NCBI RefSeq assembly: GCF_004339575.1
Contig: NZ_SMFV01000003.1
Coordinates: 124,001-188,000, forward strand
Length of the DNA stretch: 64,000 nt
Reading direction: 5' to 3'
Source: Phorcysia thermohydrogeniphila
GTDB lineage: Bacteria; Aquificota; Aquificia; Desulfurobacteriales; Desulfurobacteriaceae
The notes under the pieces were generated by a model that was not told the DNA's origin, ran no database searches, and saw only the letters and a program-made list of their open reading frames with translations. How positions within the stretch are numbered: the first letter of the stretch is position 1; every line of letters starts with the position of its first letter. The position numbers were made by a program, and so were the translations under genes. This document shows, piece by piece, positions 49,749-58,907 of this stretch.

Positions 49749-52700
49749 TTACTGCTTCTTCTTCCTTCTAAATCCAAACAGTCCGAGGAGACCAGAGAAG
49801 AGAACTCCAAGGTTGAATGCCCCAGAAGCAGGGCTTGCAGCTGGTGTTACTGAACAGCCTCCACCGCCACCACCGGTAGGCGTCTCGGCCTCGCTTCCAG
49901 CAGTTGGCGTAATGTTCCTCAGGATAGCTACAGCAAGCTCTCCTTCACCTGTAGCCCTTGAGTCTGCCCTAATGGCAGCAACGTTCAAGGTTAACGTCTT
50001 GGAGTAGGAGTCGTAGGAAGCCCATCCCCTGTTGATAGCTTCCCTCATAGTAATGGACTCAGGGTTGAAGCTATCTTTGTCAACTTCGTAAGAAACTTTC
50101 TCTCCCTCTGAATGTCTTACCTTGACTATTTCGGCGTAGTTGAGGTAAAGGTCGTCAATGCTGGCTACGCCAAGGTCAGAAAGCTTAAACTCCAGCTTCT
50201 CTATGTAGTGGGAGAGAATAACTGGCGTGAATACCGCTTCAACCCCTTCTCTTTCGCCTGCATCAACGATTTCATCGGCAAGGTGTTCAAAGCCAAGGAG
50301 CTCCGGTAGTTCATTCTTAAGCCTTACAACAATAGCCCTTCTTGGCATTTCTCCTTCTGGAAGAACCTCTGTCTCAACCTCAACGGGAACTCCTTCAAAC
50401 TTCATACTCCACTTCTTGTTCTTCCACTCTTCTGGTGCTGTAGCCGGAACAGCAAAGGCAATACCGTCAATGCCGCTACTTTCAACAGGTATCGGAACTA
50501 AGTGTCTGTCAATGTCAAGGCCGTTAGAGAGGGCGTTTACGAGAAAGTCTCCAGCGTGCCTAATCATAACCTCGTAGTTCTTTCCTCCCCAACTCATGGT
50601 TCCGTAGATAGGCTCTCCTTCCTCGTTCTCCGGGGAGTTAAAGAATACTAAGGTATGAGCTTCAACAGCTTCTCTGTAAGCCTTAGGAGGTATTTTTACA
50701 GGAACTGTAACGATTTCCCTTCCAAGTCCGAAGTACTTAATCGTTCCATCAGAGTTCTTAACAATAAGGGAAGATAGCGTTTCATCTCCTTCTATGTCCC
50801 CCATGTTAGCCTGAGGAAGTCTTCCATTCCTTGCATCGTGGCAAGCAGAACAGGAGAGCTCCTCTCCATTTATGCTCTTCTCGTTAGCACCAAGGGCATA
50901 CTCTTTTGGAAGAACGCCGTGGTCAATGCTAAATGGAGCCGTCCAGATGTAAAAGACAGGGTCTGGGTTTTTAACTCCTTCCGCCTTAAGAACCTCAGTG
51001 ATAGCTCTCTTCATAGCATCATACTCAGTATCCGTGTCAATCTCCGGCATGAAGTCTCCGTTGTCGTCGCAGATTGGGTCACCCAGTATCGTCTTAACAC
51101 AAACCTTGTTGTTCTCCCAGTAGTAAGCAGGAACTTTCTTGTCGCTCTGTCCAGCAGGTAGGATTCCCGAAGAGGCAGCCTCAGAGGTTACCTCACCGCT
51201 TAAGGCCGCGTTTATCTCCCTCGTGTAAAGAACCTTACCGGTTGACTTGTCGTACCAAGTAACGAGGGTAAGTGGGTCTGCAATTCTGTATATGAACCTC
51301 TGGCCACCCGGCTCATCTGGCCTAAAGCCGTTGTTGATTATGACGGTAGCCCATCCCCAAGGGAAAGATTCCTGAGGAACTTTCCAGATACCAAACTGGG
51401 TTCTCTCAAGCCTTAAAGCAGCTTGCCTTGGGTCAAAGTCAACCTTGTAGATTGGAACGACAACGTCCTTACCGTTAGCAGTTTTAGCTATCGGGAAGGG
51501 CTGTGGAGCACCATACCCAGCTATTGGCATGAATGGACCAAATCCGGGGGAGAACATATCAATGGGTAAAAACTGAACGCTGTTGTTCTCGTTTTCCTTG
51601 TAGTAGAGCATCCTGTTGTCAAAGTTGTAGGAGTATCCAAGAACATCGTAGAAGGCCCTGAAGGTCCAGTGGGTTCTGTAAGGAATGTGACACACTTCAC
51701 AGGCAATCTTTTCCATGTGAATCGCAGCGTTCCCTTCAGGTCCAAACTTCTCTTGGTGAACTTGAGCTGCAAGCTCCCTTGAGCCACCGAAGTGACAGTC
51801 TACACAGGTCTTCAAGGATGGGTTGTAGTCAAGGGACTGGTCCCAGTGACCTCCCCAGTCGTTACCTTTGAGGAAGTCGTGGTGGACGGGGTGGAGCTCC
51901 TTCTCCTCTTCCGTAAGCGTTCCCTCTCCATGGCAGGAGAGACAGGTCATACCACCTTTCTCGCTGTCAAAATGAACGTCGTAACCTATTGGGACATCGT
52001 CAAAGGAGATAACTGATTTTGCCTTCTGCATCTTGGAGAAGGCCTGCTGCTTCTGAACTGGGTCGGCAAGGTCGTAACCCTGAAGGTCTGTTGCCTGTAA
52101 GTTACCCTTATCCTCTCCTCCTCTGTGGATATCGTAAGAGAAGACGTCTCCCCTCTTAACTATCTCAGCAGCAAGACCGAGGGTTCCTTTTCTCGTTACC
52201 CAAGTGTAGTAGGTCGTGTCTTTTACGTTGTCCCCGTTTGTGTCAACCTCTGCAGACGGGTAAACGATTGCCATGTGGCAGTAGGAGCAAACAAATCCCC
52301 ATTCCCTATTCTTAGTACCGTTTGTCATCTGAGGATAAGGATTGTCTGCCGTTCCGCTGCTTGTCGGAACGGAGTAGGTGTAGGTTTCTTCCTCCCTGTT
52401 TTGAAGAATCGGTAGCTCAACTTCTCCCTTATCGTTAAATTCGTCAGCGTCGTAGTAAACTTCCGGCTTCCAAATATCACCGTCTTTTACGAACCTCACG
52501 TAGGCTAAGGGAACCCCGTCTTGGTCAGTGTCAACTCCCATTAAAGAGGCAGTGGAGATGTACTTAAAGAAGAATCCTGCAAAGGTTCTGTAAACTACGT
52601 TTCCATCCTTGTCCTTTAAAAGAGCCGCTCCGCCACCAACGTAGGGCTCTCCGCCGTCTTTGTCCTTAGTGGTCTCTGGGTGCTCAAAGTAAACAACCCT

Positions 52701-53894
52701 CGCTACCTCTCTGGTCGCTCCGTTTGCGTTGTTTGGATAGAGAATAAAGGGTTTTGCTTCTGTTCCGTTCCTTATTACGTCGTTTATGAATGTGTCGTCA
52801 ACGCCGTAGACGGCCTTTAGAACCTCTAATGGAACGGAGTTGTAGTAGGCAGACTCAACCTTTGCAACGGTCTTTCCGTTAATTGTTTCTCCAACTTTTG
52901 GAGGAACTCCAAGGGAAATGACTATCGTTTCTCCTTCGTCCGTAACTCCCTTAAACACCATAACTCTTGGGTTTGCAGGCATTATCGGGTAAACGTCGGC
53001 AACTCCAAGCTGGGTGTGAACAGTCTTATCCTTCTGGGAGGCGTCAGCGTGACACATGAAACAGTCGGTATCGTTGACTCCAGAACGCTTGAAGTTAAAG
53101 ACTCCCGGTTTTCCTATGTAACCGGCTCCGACCTCGTAGTCTGAGTAACCCAAGAGGTCTCCGTCAATTCCTACCTTCGCTATAAGGGTATCGTCGTGGA
53201 TGAACCAGTCCTTATTACTTGCCAGAGCTTCAAAGTCACTATCGCCGAGCCTCTCTTTTAGAACCTCATCAAGAGGCTTGTCCTCCCTTCCAAACTGAGC
53301 AGCTCCTCCACCTGCGTGGCAGGAGTTACAGGTTATGTTGTGGTTCATAGTTCCCATATCAAAGTTGAAACCTTTGTAAGCGTTGGCATCTGCAGGGTTT
53401 ATGCCTTCTACTGCTCCATCTGGAACTGCAGGGTCGTTTAGAGGATTCTTTGCCGCCAACTGGCGGTAGGAAGGTGGTCACCAGCCCCCGTAGTGGGACT
53501 TACTGCGGAAGTAGCGCATTTTCAACACTTGATTGGTCACAAAATCCTTAGTTCCAGTATCATCACCGTGGGTTTCTTCGTTGTCCATCCAGCCCATGTC
53601 GTGGATTCCAACAGCTCCGTGGTGGGACATGCGGAGGTCCTCAATTATCTCCTCGTGACACTGGCCACAGGTCTTTTCCCAGCTGACCGGTTTACCCTTT
53701 TTAAGGGAAACGACGTTCCCGTTTTTGTCCTTTACCTCTATGGTCTCAGAGGAAAGTCCGCTGATGATGCTGTTCCCTTCCGTGTCAAGGAGCTTTATGG
53801 CCTCGTGATCGGCATACCCTTGCGAGGCAAGAACCGCACTCAGTATAAAGGAAGTTGTAAGGGTCAGCTTACTCTTTCTCCACCTCGCCCTCAT
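49749..53894 (-). CDS. Candidate selenocysteine-containing octaheme cytochrome c, surface-sorted
   Basis: One continuous frame of 1382 codons interrupted only by an in-frame UGA at 53480-53478. From the ATG at 53894, after TTGGAGGACGAG, residues 1-28 form a signal peptide. The first heme site CGQCH is at 76-80 and UGA is residue 139 (HYGGW-U-PPSYRQL). Seven more CXXCH follow: CNSCH, CFMCH, CSYCH, CLSCH, CVDCH, CEVCH and CSACH. A SECIS-like hairpin lies 11 nt after the UGA. The C-terminus is a six-Gly run, Cys, a hydrophobic stretch and RRKKKQ, a CTERM-like sorting tail. Likely a large extracellular or outer-surface electron carrier; without Sec decoding it would be two separate pieces. It is not recognised as a named family. 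Confidence 0.8.
53453..53480 (-). promoter_or_regulatory. SECIS-like element in the multiheme cytochrome gene
   Basis: UGA at 53480-53478, then 11 nt, then CCGCC-AGTT-GGCGG, a 5-bp GC stem with G-U inside the four-base loop. The spacing to the stem and the loop G-U position are the same as in the selD element. The stem is short and no lower stem is obvious, so functionality rests on the comparison. Confidence 0.7.
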
Positions 53895-53940
53895 CTCGTC
53901 CTCCAATGCGTTTACAAAATTTTTACATTCCGGGATTCTA

Positions 53941-53969
53941 ATTCTAACAGAACATCCATAATCTTTCAA
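53941..53969 (-). promoter_or_regulatory. Promoter of the selenocytochrome gene
   Basis: On the minus strand, TTGAAA (53969-53964), a 17-nt spacer and TAGAAT (53946-53941) lie about 47 nt upstream of the cytochrome start, just inside the gap after ruvB. Both hexamers differ from sigma70 consensus at one or two positions. Confidence 0.6.
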
Positions 53970-53985
53970 CATTAATAATCTTTTA

Positions 53986-54936
53986 TTAAAGCAAACTCGG
54001 CGAAGGAAGGTAACCTATAGCACGAAGTCCCTCAGGGGTTATCTTTCTGCCCCTTGGAGTTCTAACTATGAACCCCATTTCAATGAGGTAGGGCTCGTGG
54101 ACGTTAGCGATGGTTTCAACGTCCTCCTTTAAAACCATAGCTAAGGTGTTTAGACCTACTGGCCCCCCTTTAAAGACTTCAGCTATAGTTTTTAGTATCT
54201 TCCTGTCCATCTGATCAAGGCCATAGGAGTCAATACCAAGCTCATCAAGGACCTTCTTGGCTCTATCCTCGCCGATTTTTTCCCAGCCATGAACTGTAGC
54301 GTAATCCCTAAAGCGTTTGAGGAGCTGGTTTAATATCCTCGGAGTTCCCCTACTTGAGCGGGCTAAAATTTTGAGAGCTCCCTCACTCAAAACAATTCCA
54401 AGTTTTTCAGCATTTTTCTTGGCTATCCTTGCAAGTTCTGAGGCAGTATAGAGCTCCAGCCTACAGATGAGTCCAAACCGGGAGCGAAAAGGAGGAGTTA
54501 AAAGGTTAAGCCGGGTTGTTGCGCCTATAAGGGTAAAACGGGGGAGCTCTATTGAGAGAGCTCTTTTACTCCCAGAACCCGTAACGATGTCTATCCTAAA
54601 GTCTTCCATAGCCGAGTAGATGCTCTCTTCCAAGCTTCTGTTGAGCCTGTGAATCTCATCTATGAATAGAACGTCCCCCTCGTTTAAGGAAGTAATGAGA
54701 GCTATTAAATCCCCTTTCCTTTCTATAGTTGGAGCAGAAACTATCTTGATTTCTTTTCCGAGTTCCTTAGCTATTATCATAGAGAGAGTCGTTTTCCCCG
54801 TTCCCGGAGGACCGTAAAAGAGGACGTGGTCAAGGGGCTCTCCCCTCTTCTTCGCCGACTCAATCGCCACCTTCAGTACTTTTTTTACTTTCTCCTGACC
54901 TATGAACTGGTCAAGACTTTCCGGCCTTTCTATCAA
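53986..54936 (-). CDS. ruvB: Holliday junction branch migration ATPase RuvB
   Basis: 316 residues. RPESLDQFIGQEKVK start, Walker A GPPGTGKTT, Walker B FIDEIHR, sensor 1 GATTR and arginine-finger region PFRSRFG, then the winged helix (VGLNTLAMVLKED). It overlaps ruvA by 4 nt; ruvC is not here. Confidence 0.97.
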   Translation of the reverse strand: MIERPESLDQFIGQEKVKKVLKVAIESAKKRGEPLDHVLFYGPPGTGKTTLSMIIAKELGKEIKIVSAPTIERKGDLIALITSLNEGDVLFIDEIHRLNRSLEESIYSAMEDFRIDIVTGSGSKRALSIELPRFTLIGATTRLNLLTPPFRSRFGLICRLELYTASELARIAKKNAEKLGIVLSEGALKILARSSRGTPRILNQLLKRFRDYATVHGWEKIGEDRAKKVLDELGIDSYGLDQMDRKILKTIAEVFKGGPVGLNTLAMVLKEDVETIANVHEPYLIEMGFIVRTPRGRKITPEGLRAIGYLPSPSLL

Positions 54937-55493
54937 GTTTCTCTCCCAGAGAGTTTCTGAACGGCCAGCTTAACAGCCTCTTCAAGGGTTAAGCCACTAA
55001 GGTTTACACCTTTTAGTTTAACTACAATCTCTTTCTTAGAATAACCCAATGAAAGGAGAACTTCCATTAGCTCTTCCGGTACTTCCACACTCCTTTCAAG
55101 TTTCCCTCTTAATTCAAGTATTATCCTCTCTGAGAGCTTTTTACCAAGTCCCGGAACAGAAGAGAGGGCTTTTACGTCACCGGCCGAAACTATCGCCTCA
55201 AGCTCTTCCTTTGAAAAGTGGGAGATTATGCTCATAGCCACCTTCGCACCCACTTTCGGGATTTTTAAGAGGGTCTCAAAAAGAGAACGCTCCCCTAAGG
55301 TCTTAAATCCGTAAAGGGTTGGTGTCCCTTCAGGAGGCAGGATGAGCTTTGTAAAGAGCTCTACAGTATCCCCCTCTTTTACCTCCGTAAGAACCCTAAG
55401 GGGGACAAAAACCCTTAGAGCGAAAGAGCCACACAGAACAGAGATACTATCGGGATACTTGTAGACAACCGTTCCTCTTACAAGGTCAACCAT
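54933..55493 (-). CDS. ruvA: Holliday junction protein RuvA
   Basis: 186 residues: OB-fold start MVDLVRGTVVYK, the helix-hairpin-helix pairs (IPKVGAKVAMSI and VPGLGKKLSERIILELRGKL) and a C-terminal RuvB-contacting domain (ALLSLGYSKKEI-type). It starts directly after gspN, so ruvAB is at the end of the secretion operon. Confidence 0.95.
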   Translation of the reverse strand: MVDLVRGTVVYKYPDSISVLCGSFALRVFVPLRVLTEVKEGDTVELFTKLILPPEGTPTLYGFKTLGERSLFETLLKIPKVGAKVAMSIISHFSKEELEAIVSAGDVKALSSVPGLGKKLSERIILELRGKLERSVEVPEELMEVLLSLGYSKKEIVVKLKGVNLSGLTLEEAVKLAVQKLSGRET

Positions 55494-55494
55494 T

Positions 55495-56256
55495 TTACCT
55501 TGCTACCGTTACGTTTTCGGCAAAGCCTTTAATCCTGAAGGAGAAGGTTCTACCCTTTAAAGGAGCCACCTTAGGTTTAACCTTTACTTTCAAGTTGAGG
55601 TAAGACCTTTTAGGAATTCTAAGGTCAACGTTAATATAACCCTTCACGCTTATTTCAGCATCTCTACCGGCTCCTTTTGCCTCAAGGCTTACAACGTTCT
55701 CCCTTTTTACAGTAAAAGTTCCCTCTACCTTACCAAGGTTTAAACCCGGAATGGAGAAAAGACCAAAGGAGAGCTCTCCAACCTTTACGTTCTGAAGGGA
55801 AAAACTTCCTCTTCCACCCTTAAGGAGTTTCTTTTCAGCATCTAAACGGAACTTTCCGCTTAAAGACAAAAGCCCCTCTACCTTTACAGGCAACTCTTTA
55901 ACGCACTTTGCTACGTTAAGAGATTCAAGAAAAAACTCTAAACTTGATACAGGGTAATCAAGTTCTATTTCTCCCTCACCACTACACGCTTTTAAGGAAA
56001 TCTTTAAGCGTTTACTACCGGAAAAGATACTGCTTATCTCTGGAAAAATTTCAACCTCTTCAATAGAAAAAGGTAGAGATAAAAGGCTCAGCTTTTTAAC
56101 TTCTACCTTGGGAGGAAATCGCTCAACCTCTACTTTCCCGTAGCTTATCCCCCTTTTGCAGAGCTCCCCCTCAACAAACCTTTCAATCGGTAGCGATAGG
56201 TAGAGAAATACCGGAAAGGAGAGAAGGAATATTAAAAAAGGGTAGAACTTCTTCAT
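55495..56256 (-). CDS. Type II secretion GspN-like protein
   Basis: 253 residues with one N-terminal membrane anchor and a long beta-rich periplasmic part (AsmA-like alternating strands), as in GspN. Similarity is weak by eye; the assignment leans on its place after GspK, GspL and GspM. It overlaps gspM by 4 nt. Confidence 0.7.
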   Translation of the reverse strand: MKKFYPFLIFLLSFPVFLYLSLPIERFVEGELCKRGISYGKVEVERFPPKVEVKKLSLLSLPFSIEEVEIFPEISSIFSGSKRLKISLKACSGEGEIELDYPVSSLEFFLESLNVAKCVKELPVKVEGLLSLSGKFRLDAEKKLLKGGRGSFSLQNVKVGELSFGLFSIPGLNLGKVEGTFTVKRENVVSLEAKGAGRDAEISVKGYINVDLRIPKRSYLNLKVKVKPKVAPLKGRTFSFRIKGFAENVTVAR

Positions 56257-56807
56257 CCTTCCTCGCTCCTCATAAAGTTGAAGGTAACCTTTCCAGAAAC
56301 GAGACCGTTCTCATCCATATCAGAGATTTCAAGGGAAGTTGACTTGAAGTAGTAGGGAGAGCTCTCCAAGCTCCTTATGAACCTACCGAGCTTGTTAAGG
56401 GAAACTTCTGAGAAACTCACGGTTACAGTTTTAACCTCAATTCCTTCCTGAACCCTGCCTACAGAAACCTTTACGTTCTTAACCTCAATAGAGTACGTTT
56501 GAGCCCTCTTTTTCACGTAGTCAGCCACGTTCAAGTTCTTCCCTCTCCTAACTCTCCGCAGGGCAGGTTCAACCTCCGATTTAAGGGAGACAAACTCCAG
56601 AGCCTTAGGCCTTAGCTTTTCTACCCTCTCTTTTAACTTCTGAGACCTTTTTAAGTACTCTCTTTCAAGTGAACTAATTGGGGAAAAGACAAAAGTTACA
56701 AATGCAAGGAAGATAGCAACAGGAGTTCCAATAAGGACGATTAACCTATCTCTTTCATTAAGTCCGGAAAGGTAATCTACAAAGGTTTCTTTCAACCTTT
56801 CAAGCAC
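56253..56807 (-). CDS. gspM: Type II secretion GspM-like protein
   Basis: 184 residues: a short cytoplasmic start, one membrane helix (LIVLIGTPVAIFLAFVTFVF, about 22-43), a coiled coil (YLKRSQKLKERVEKL) and a ferredoxin-like periplasmic domain. It pairs with GspL to form the inner-membrane platform. GTG start; it overlaps gspL by 8 nt. Confidence 0.75.
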   Translation of the reverse strand: MLERLKETFVDYLSGLNERDRLIVLIGTPVAIFLAFVTFVFSPISSLEREYLKRSQKLKERVEKLRPKALEFVSLKSEVEPALRRVRRGKNLNVADYVKKRAQTYSIEVKNVKVSVGRVQEGIEVKTVTVSFSEVSLNKLGRFIRSLESSPYYFKSTSLEISDMDENGLVSGKVTFNFMRSEEG

Positions 56808-58041
56808 CGCCCTTTACCCCAGATACCGTAATCGTGAACTTAATACCCTTATCGGTTTCCTTAGTAACATCTGTATTTACCTTACTGAAACTACTCTTTA
56901 GCCTGTCCGTAAAGTTCTTCAGAGCTCCTGAGCTTTTTGCCAGTCCCGTGAGTTTAAAGCTATCGGCCGCAGAGCTCCCCTCCACTTTCAAAATTTTTAC
57001 GTCGTTAACCACAGCCTTAGAGACGCCGGAAACGTAAAGGAGAACAGAAGGTTTATCAAGGAGCAGAAGTTCTCTTAACCTTTCAAGCCGAGATAAGGCT
57101 TGAGAGAGCTGCTCTTCTGGTGCAACAACTCTTTCGCCGAGTATCCTTTCTACCGCTTTTTTGTATTCCTTTTTTAGCTCCAGATAGTTCCTTTTAGCCT
57201 GAAGGTAAGAAAGGTACTCTGCAGCTGAAAGGAAGAGAAGTCCTGAAAGAACCATAAAGGCAGAGGCGATTAACTTCCCTTTATTTTTTGTAAAAAATTC
57301 TGAGCTAAAAAGGGAAAGCTCTTTAAAAGATGCCCTGCAGGAGGATTTCCTAAAGTGAAAAAGGCCGAAAGCCCCAAAGTAGAGGGGAGTTTCTCCGCCA
57401 AAGGGTTCAATATTTGGAATCTCTACGGTTAGCCGCTCTTTCAAGAGTCTAACAAAATCGTCATCAAGAGCTCCTCCACCTACAAGGATAGCTCTCTTTG
57501 ACTTAACAAGGGGAAAGATTCTGTCTTCAAGGAAAGAAAGGTCGCTTTTAAGAGCTTCAAAGCCAGCTCTTACAATTTCAACAGACTTTAACTTCCCGCC
57601 AACAATTTCTACAACAGCCGTCTTTGAAGCACCAGCGTCAATAACGGTTAGCTCATCCTCCCCATAAACTAACCTTGCAGCCGTAGCTACCCCGATGATA
57701 TCAACAGTAATAGCAGTAAGGTCCTTAAACGACTCCTCTAAGGGCTGTAATGTCTCTCTTTTCTCTACGAAGACTAAGAGCTCACACCCCTCCTTTTCCC
57801 TCTTTACAGGACAGAAAGAGACCGCTATTTCCTCTGGTAAAACCCCAATGTCAGAGGAAACGTCGTTAAGGATTACTTTTTTTAGCTGGTGTCCCCTACA
57901 TAAAGGGTAAAAGGACCTTTTTATAAAAACGGTCCTCGCAGAAATGCCGGCTACGATTCCCCTCCCCTCCGGAAGGCCTGTCCCAAAGAACCTACCGTCA
58001 AACCACTTTGTAACCTTAGAGCCTACATCAACGCCTATCAT
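56800..58041 (-). CDS. gspL: Type II secretion GspL-like protein
   Basis: 413 residues: a PilM/actin-like cytoplasmic domain (MIGVDVGSKVTKWF, VIDAGASKTAVVEIVGG, AILVGGGAL), a membrane helix near 250-275 and a PilN-like periplasmic domain. The ATG at 58041 overlaps the gspK stop as ATGA and follows GGAAGGTAG. It links the secretion ATPase to the pseudopilus. Confidence 0.8.
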   Translation of the reverse strand: MIGVDVGSKVTKWFDGRFFGTGLPEGRGIVAGISARTVFIKRSFYPLCRGHQLKKVILNDVSSDIGVLPEEIAVSFCPVKREKEGCELLVFVEKRETLQPLEESFKDLTAITVDIIGVATAARLVYGEDELTVIDAGASKTAVVEIVGGKLKSVEIVRAGFEALKSDLSFLEDRIFPLVKSKRAILVGGGALDDDFVRLLKERLTVEIPNIEPFGGETPLYFGAFGLFHFRKSSCRASFKELSLFSSEFFTKNKGKLIASAFMVLSGLLFLSAAEYLSYLQAKRNYLELKKEYKKAVERILGERVVAPEEQLSQALSRLERLRELLLLDKPSVLLYVSGVSKAVVNDVKILKVEGSSAADSFKLTGLAKSSGALKNFTDRLKSSFSKVNTDVTKETDKGIKFTITVSGVKGGA

Positions 58042-58907
58042 TGAACTACCTTCCACTCAAGGACTTTATACCTATTCGCGTAGGCCTCAACTGTAGCCGT
58101 GGTATCGCCGCTATGTGCTGTAGCCTCTATCCGGAAGTAATTGCACCTCACCGTTATTAGAGGCTTTATTTCAAAGTAGAGCTCCTCATCAAAACCGGGG
58201 AGCTCCTTTAGTTTTGTTAAATCTTTTATAGGACGGTTCTCAATTATACTATCCACAGCGTCCTCGCCCATTTGAGGAGAAAGGGCTAAGAGAACCTCTT
58301 TTGGAGCGGAGTTCACGTTAACTTTCCCGCCATAGACCGTAAGGTAGTTCCTCAGCTTCTTAAAAACCCTGTCATCAACCCCCTTTACGTAAAATAGCTC
58401 ATAGATACTCTTCATAGGAACATTTGAAGGCCGGTACCCAAGCCCCTCGTAGTAGAAACTTTCTGCACCGTTCCCAAAGACTTCATCATCGCCATCAATC
58501 CAGTCCCTAAGAGCATCAGCCAAGTCTACATTAAGCTCCAGTTTTTCAAAGAGCCTTTGAGCTATACCGTACCAGCGGTTATCCTTCAGATTGTTAACGT
58601 TAATCTTGCCACACTCGTCCTCTATTCTAATGGAAACAGAAATTCCCCGGTAGTTGTAGTAAAAAGGGGAAGCCCAATCGTCACCGATACCGTCAAAGCC
58701 GTTGTTGTCGTTTCTCAAGAAGTAGAGGGCAAGCTTCACAGCAGAAACGGCGGCGTGGTAAGCAACGGTATAGTCCCTGAAACTTTCAGCCTTTTTAAAG
58801 TTTAGCGTTGAAACGTAGTAAAGGGAAAAGAGAAAAGAGGCGGTAACAGAAACCATAACAAGGACAAGGAAGAGGACAAACCCCTTCCTACTCCCTGAAG
58901 AACTCAA
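58038..58907 (-). CDS. gspK: Type II secretion minor pseudopilin GspK
   Basis: 289 residues. Prepilin-type N-terminus SRKG-FVLFLVLVMVSV (cleavage after Gly), a long periplasmic domain with DECGKINVNNL and CALSPQ-like GspK features such as LADALRDWIDGDDE. TTG 58907 with GAGGAAAAGA is preferred; an ATG at 58922 lacks a ribosome binding site. It overlaps mtnA. GspK caps the pseudopilus tip. The other gsp genes are elsewhere. Confidence 0.85.
   Translation of the reverse strand: MSSSGSRKGFVLFLVLVMVSVTASFLFSLYYVSTLNFKKAESFRDYTVAYHAAVSAVKLALYFLRNDNNGFDGIGDDWASPFYYNYRGISVSIRIEDECGKINVNNLKDNRWYGIAQRLFEKLELNVDLADALRDWIDGDDEVFGNGAESFYYEGLGYRPSNVPMKSIYELFYVKGVDDRVFKKLRNYLTVYGGKVNVNSAPKEVLLALSPQMGEDAVDSIIENRPIKDLTKLKELPGFDEELYFEIKPLITVRCNYFRIEATAHSGDTTATVEAYANRYKVLEWKVVQ

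Noticed and set aside
53478-53480. UGA read as tryptophan (altered genetic code).
   Set aside because: TGA is used as a normal stop codon by other genes in the window, such as gspK, so a general reassignment is not supported.
53453-53486. The UGA in the cytochrome as an ordinary stop, giving two genes or a pseudogene.
   Set aside because: Both sides are in the same frame with no lost bases, heme motifs continue intact, the second part lacks a signal peptide and good start, and a hairpin with the same spacing as in selD follows. Sec is the better explanation, though not proved.
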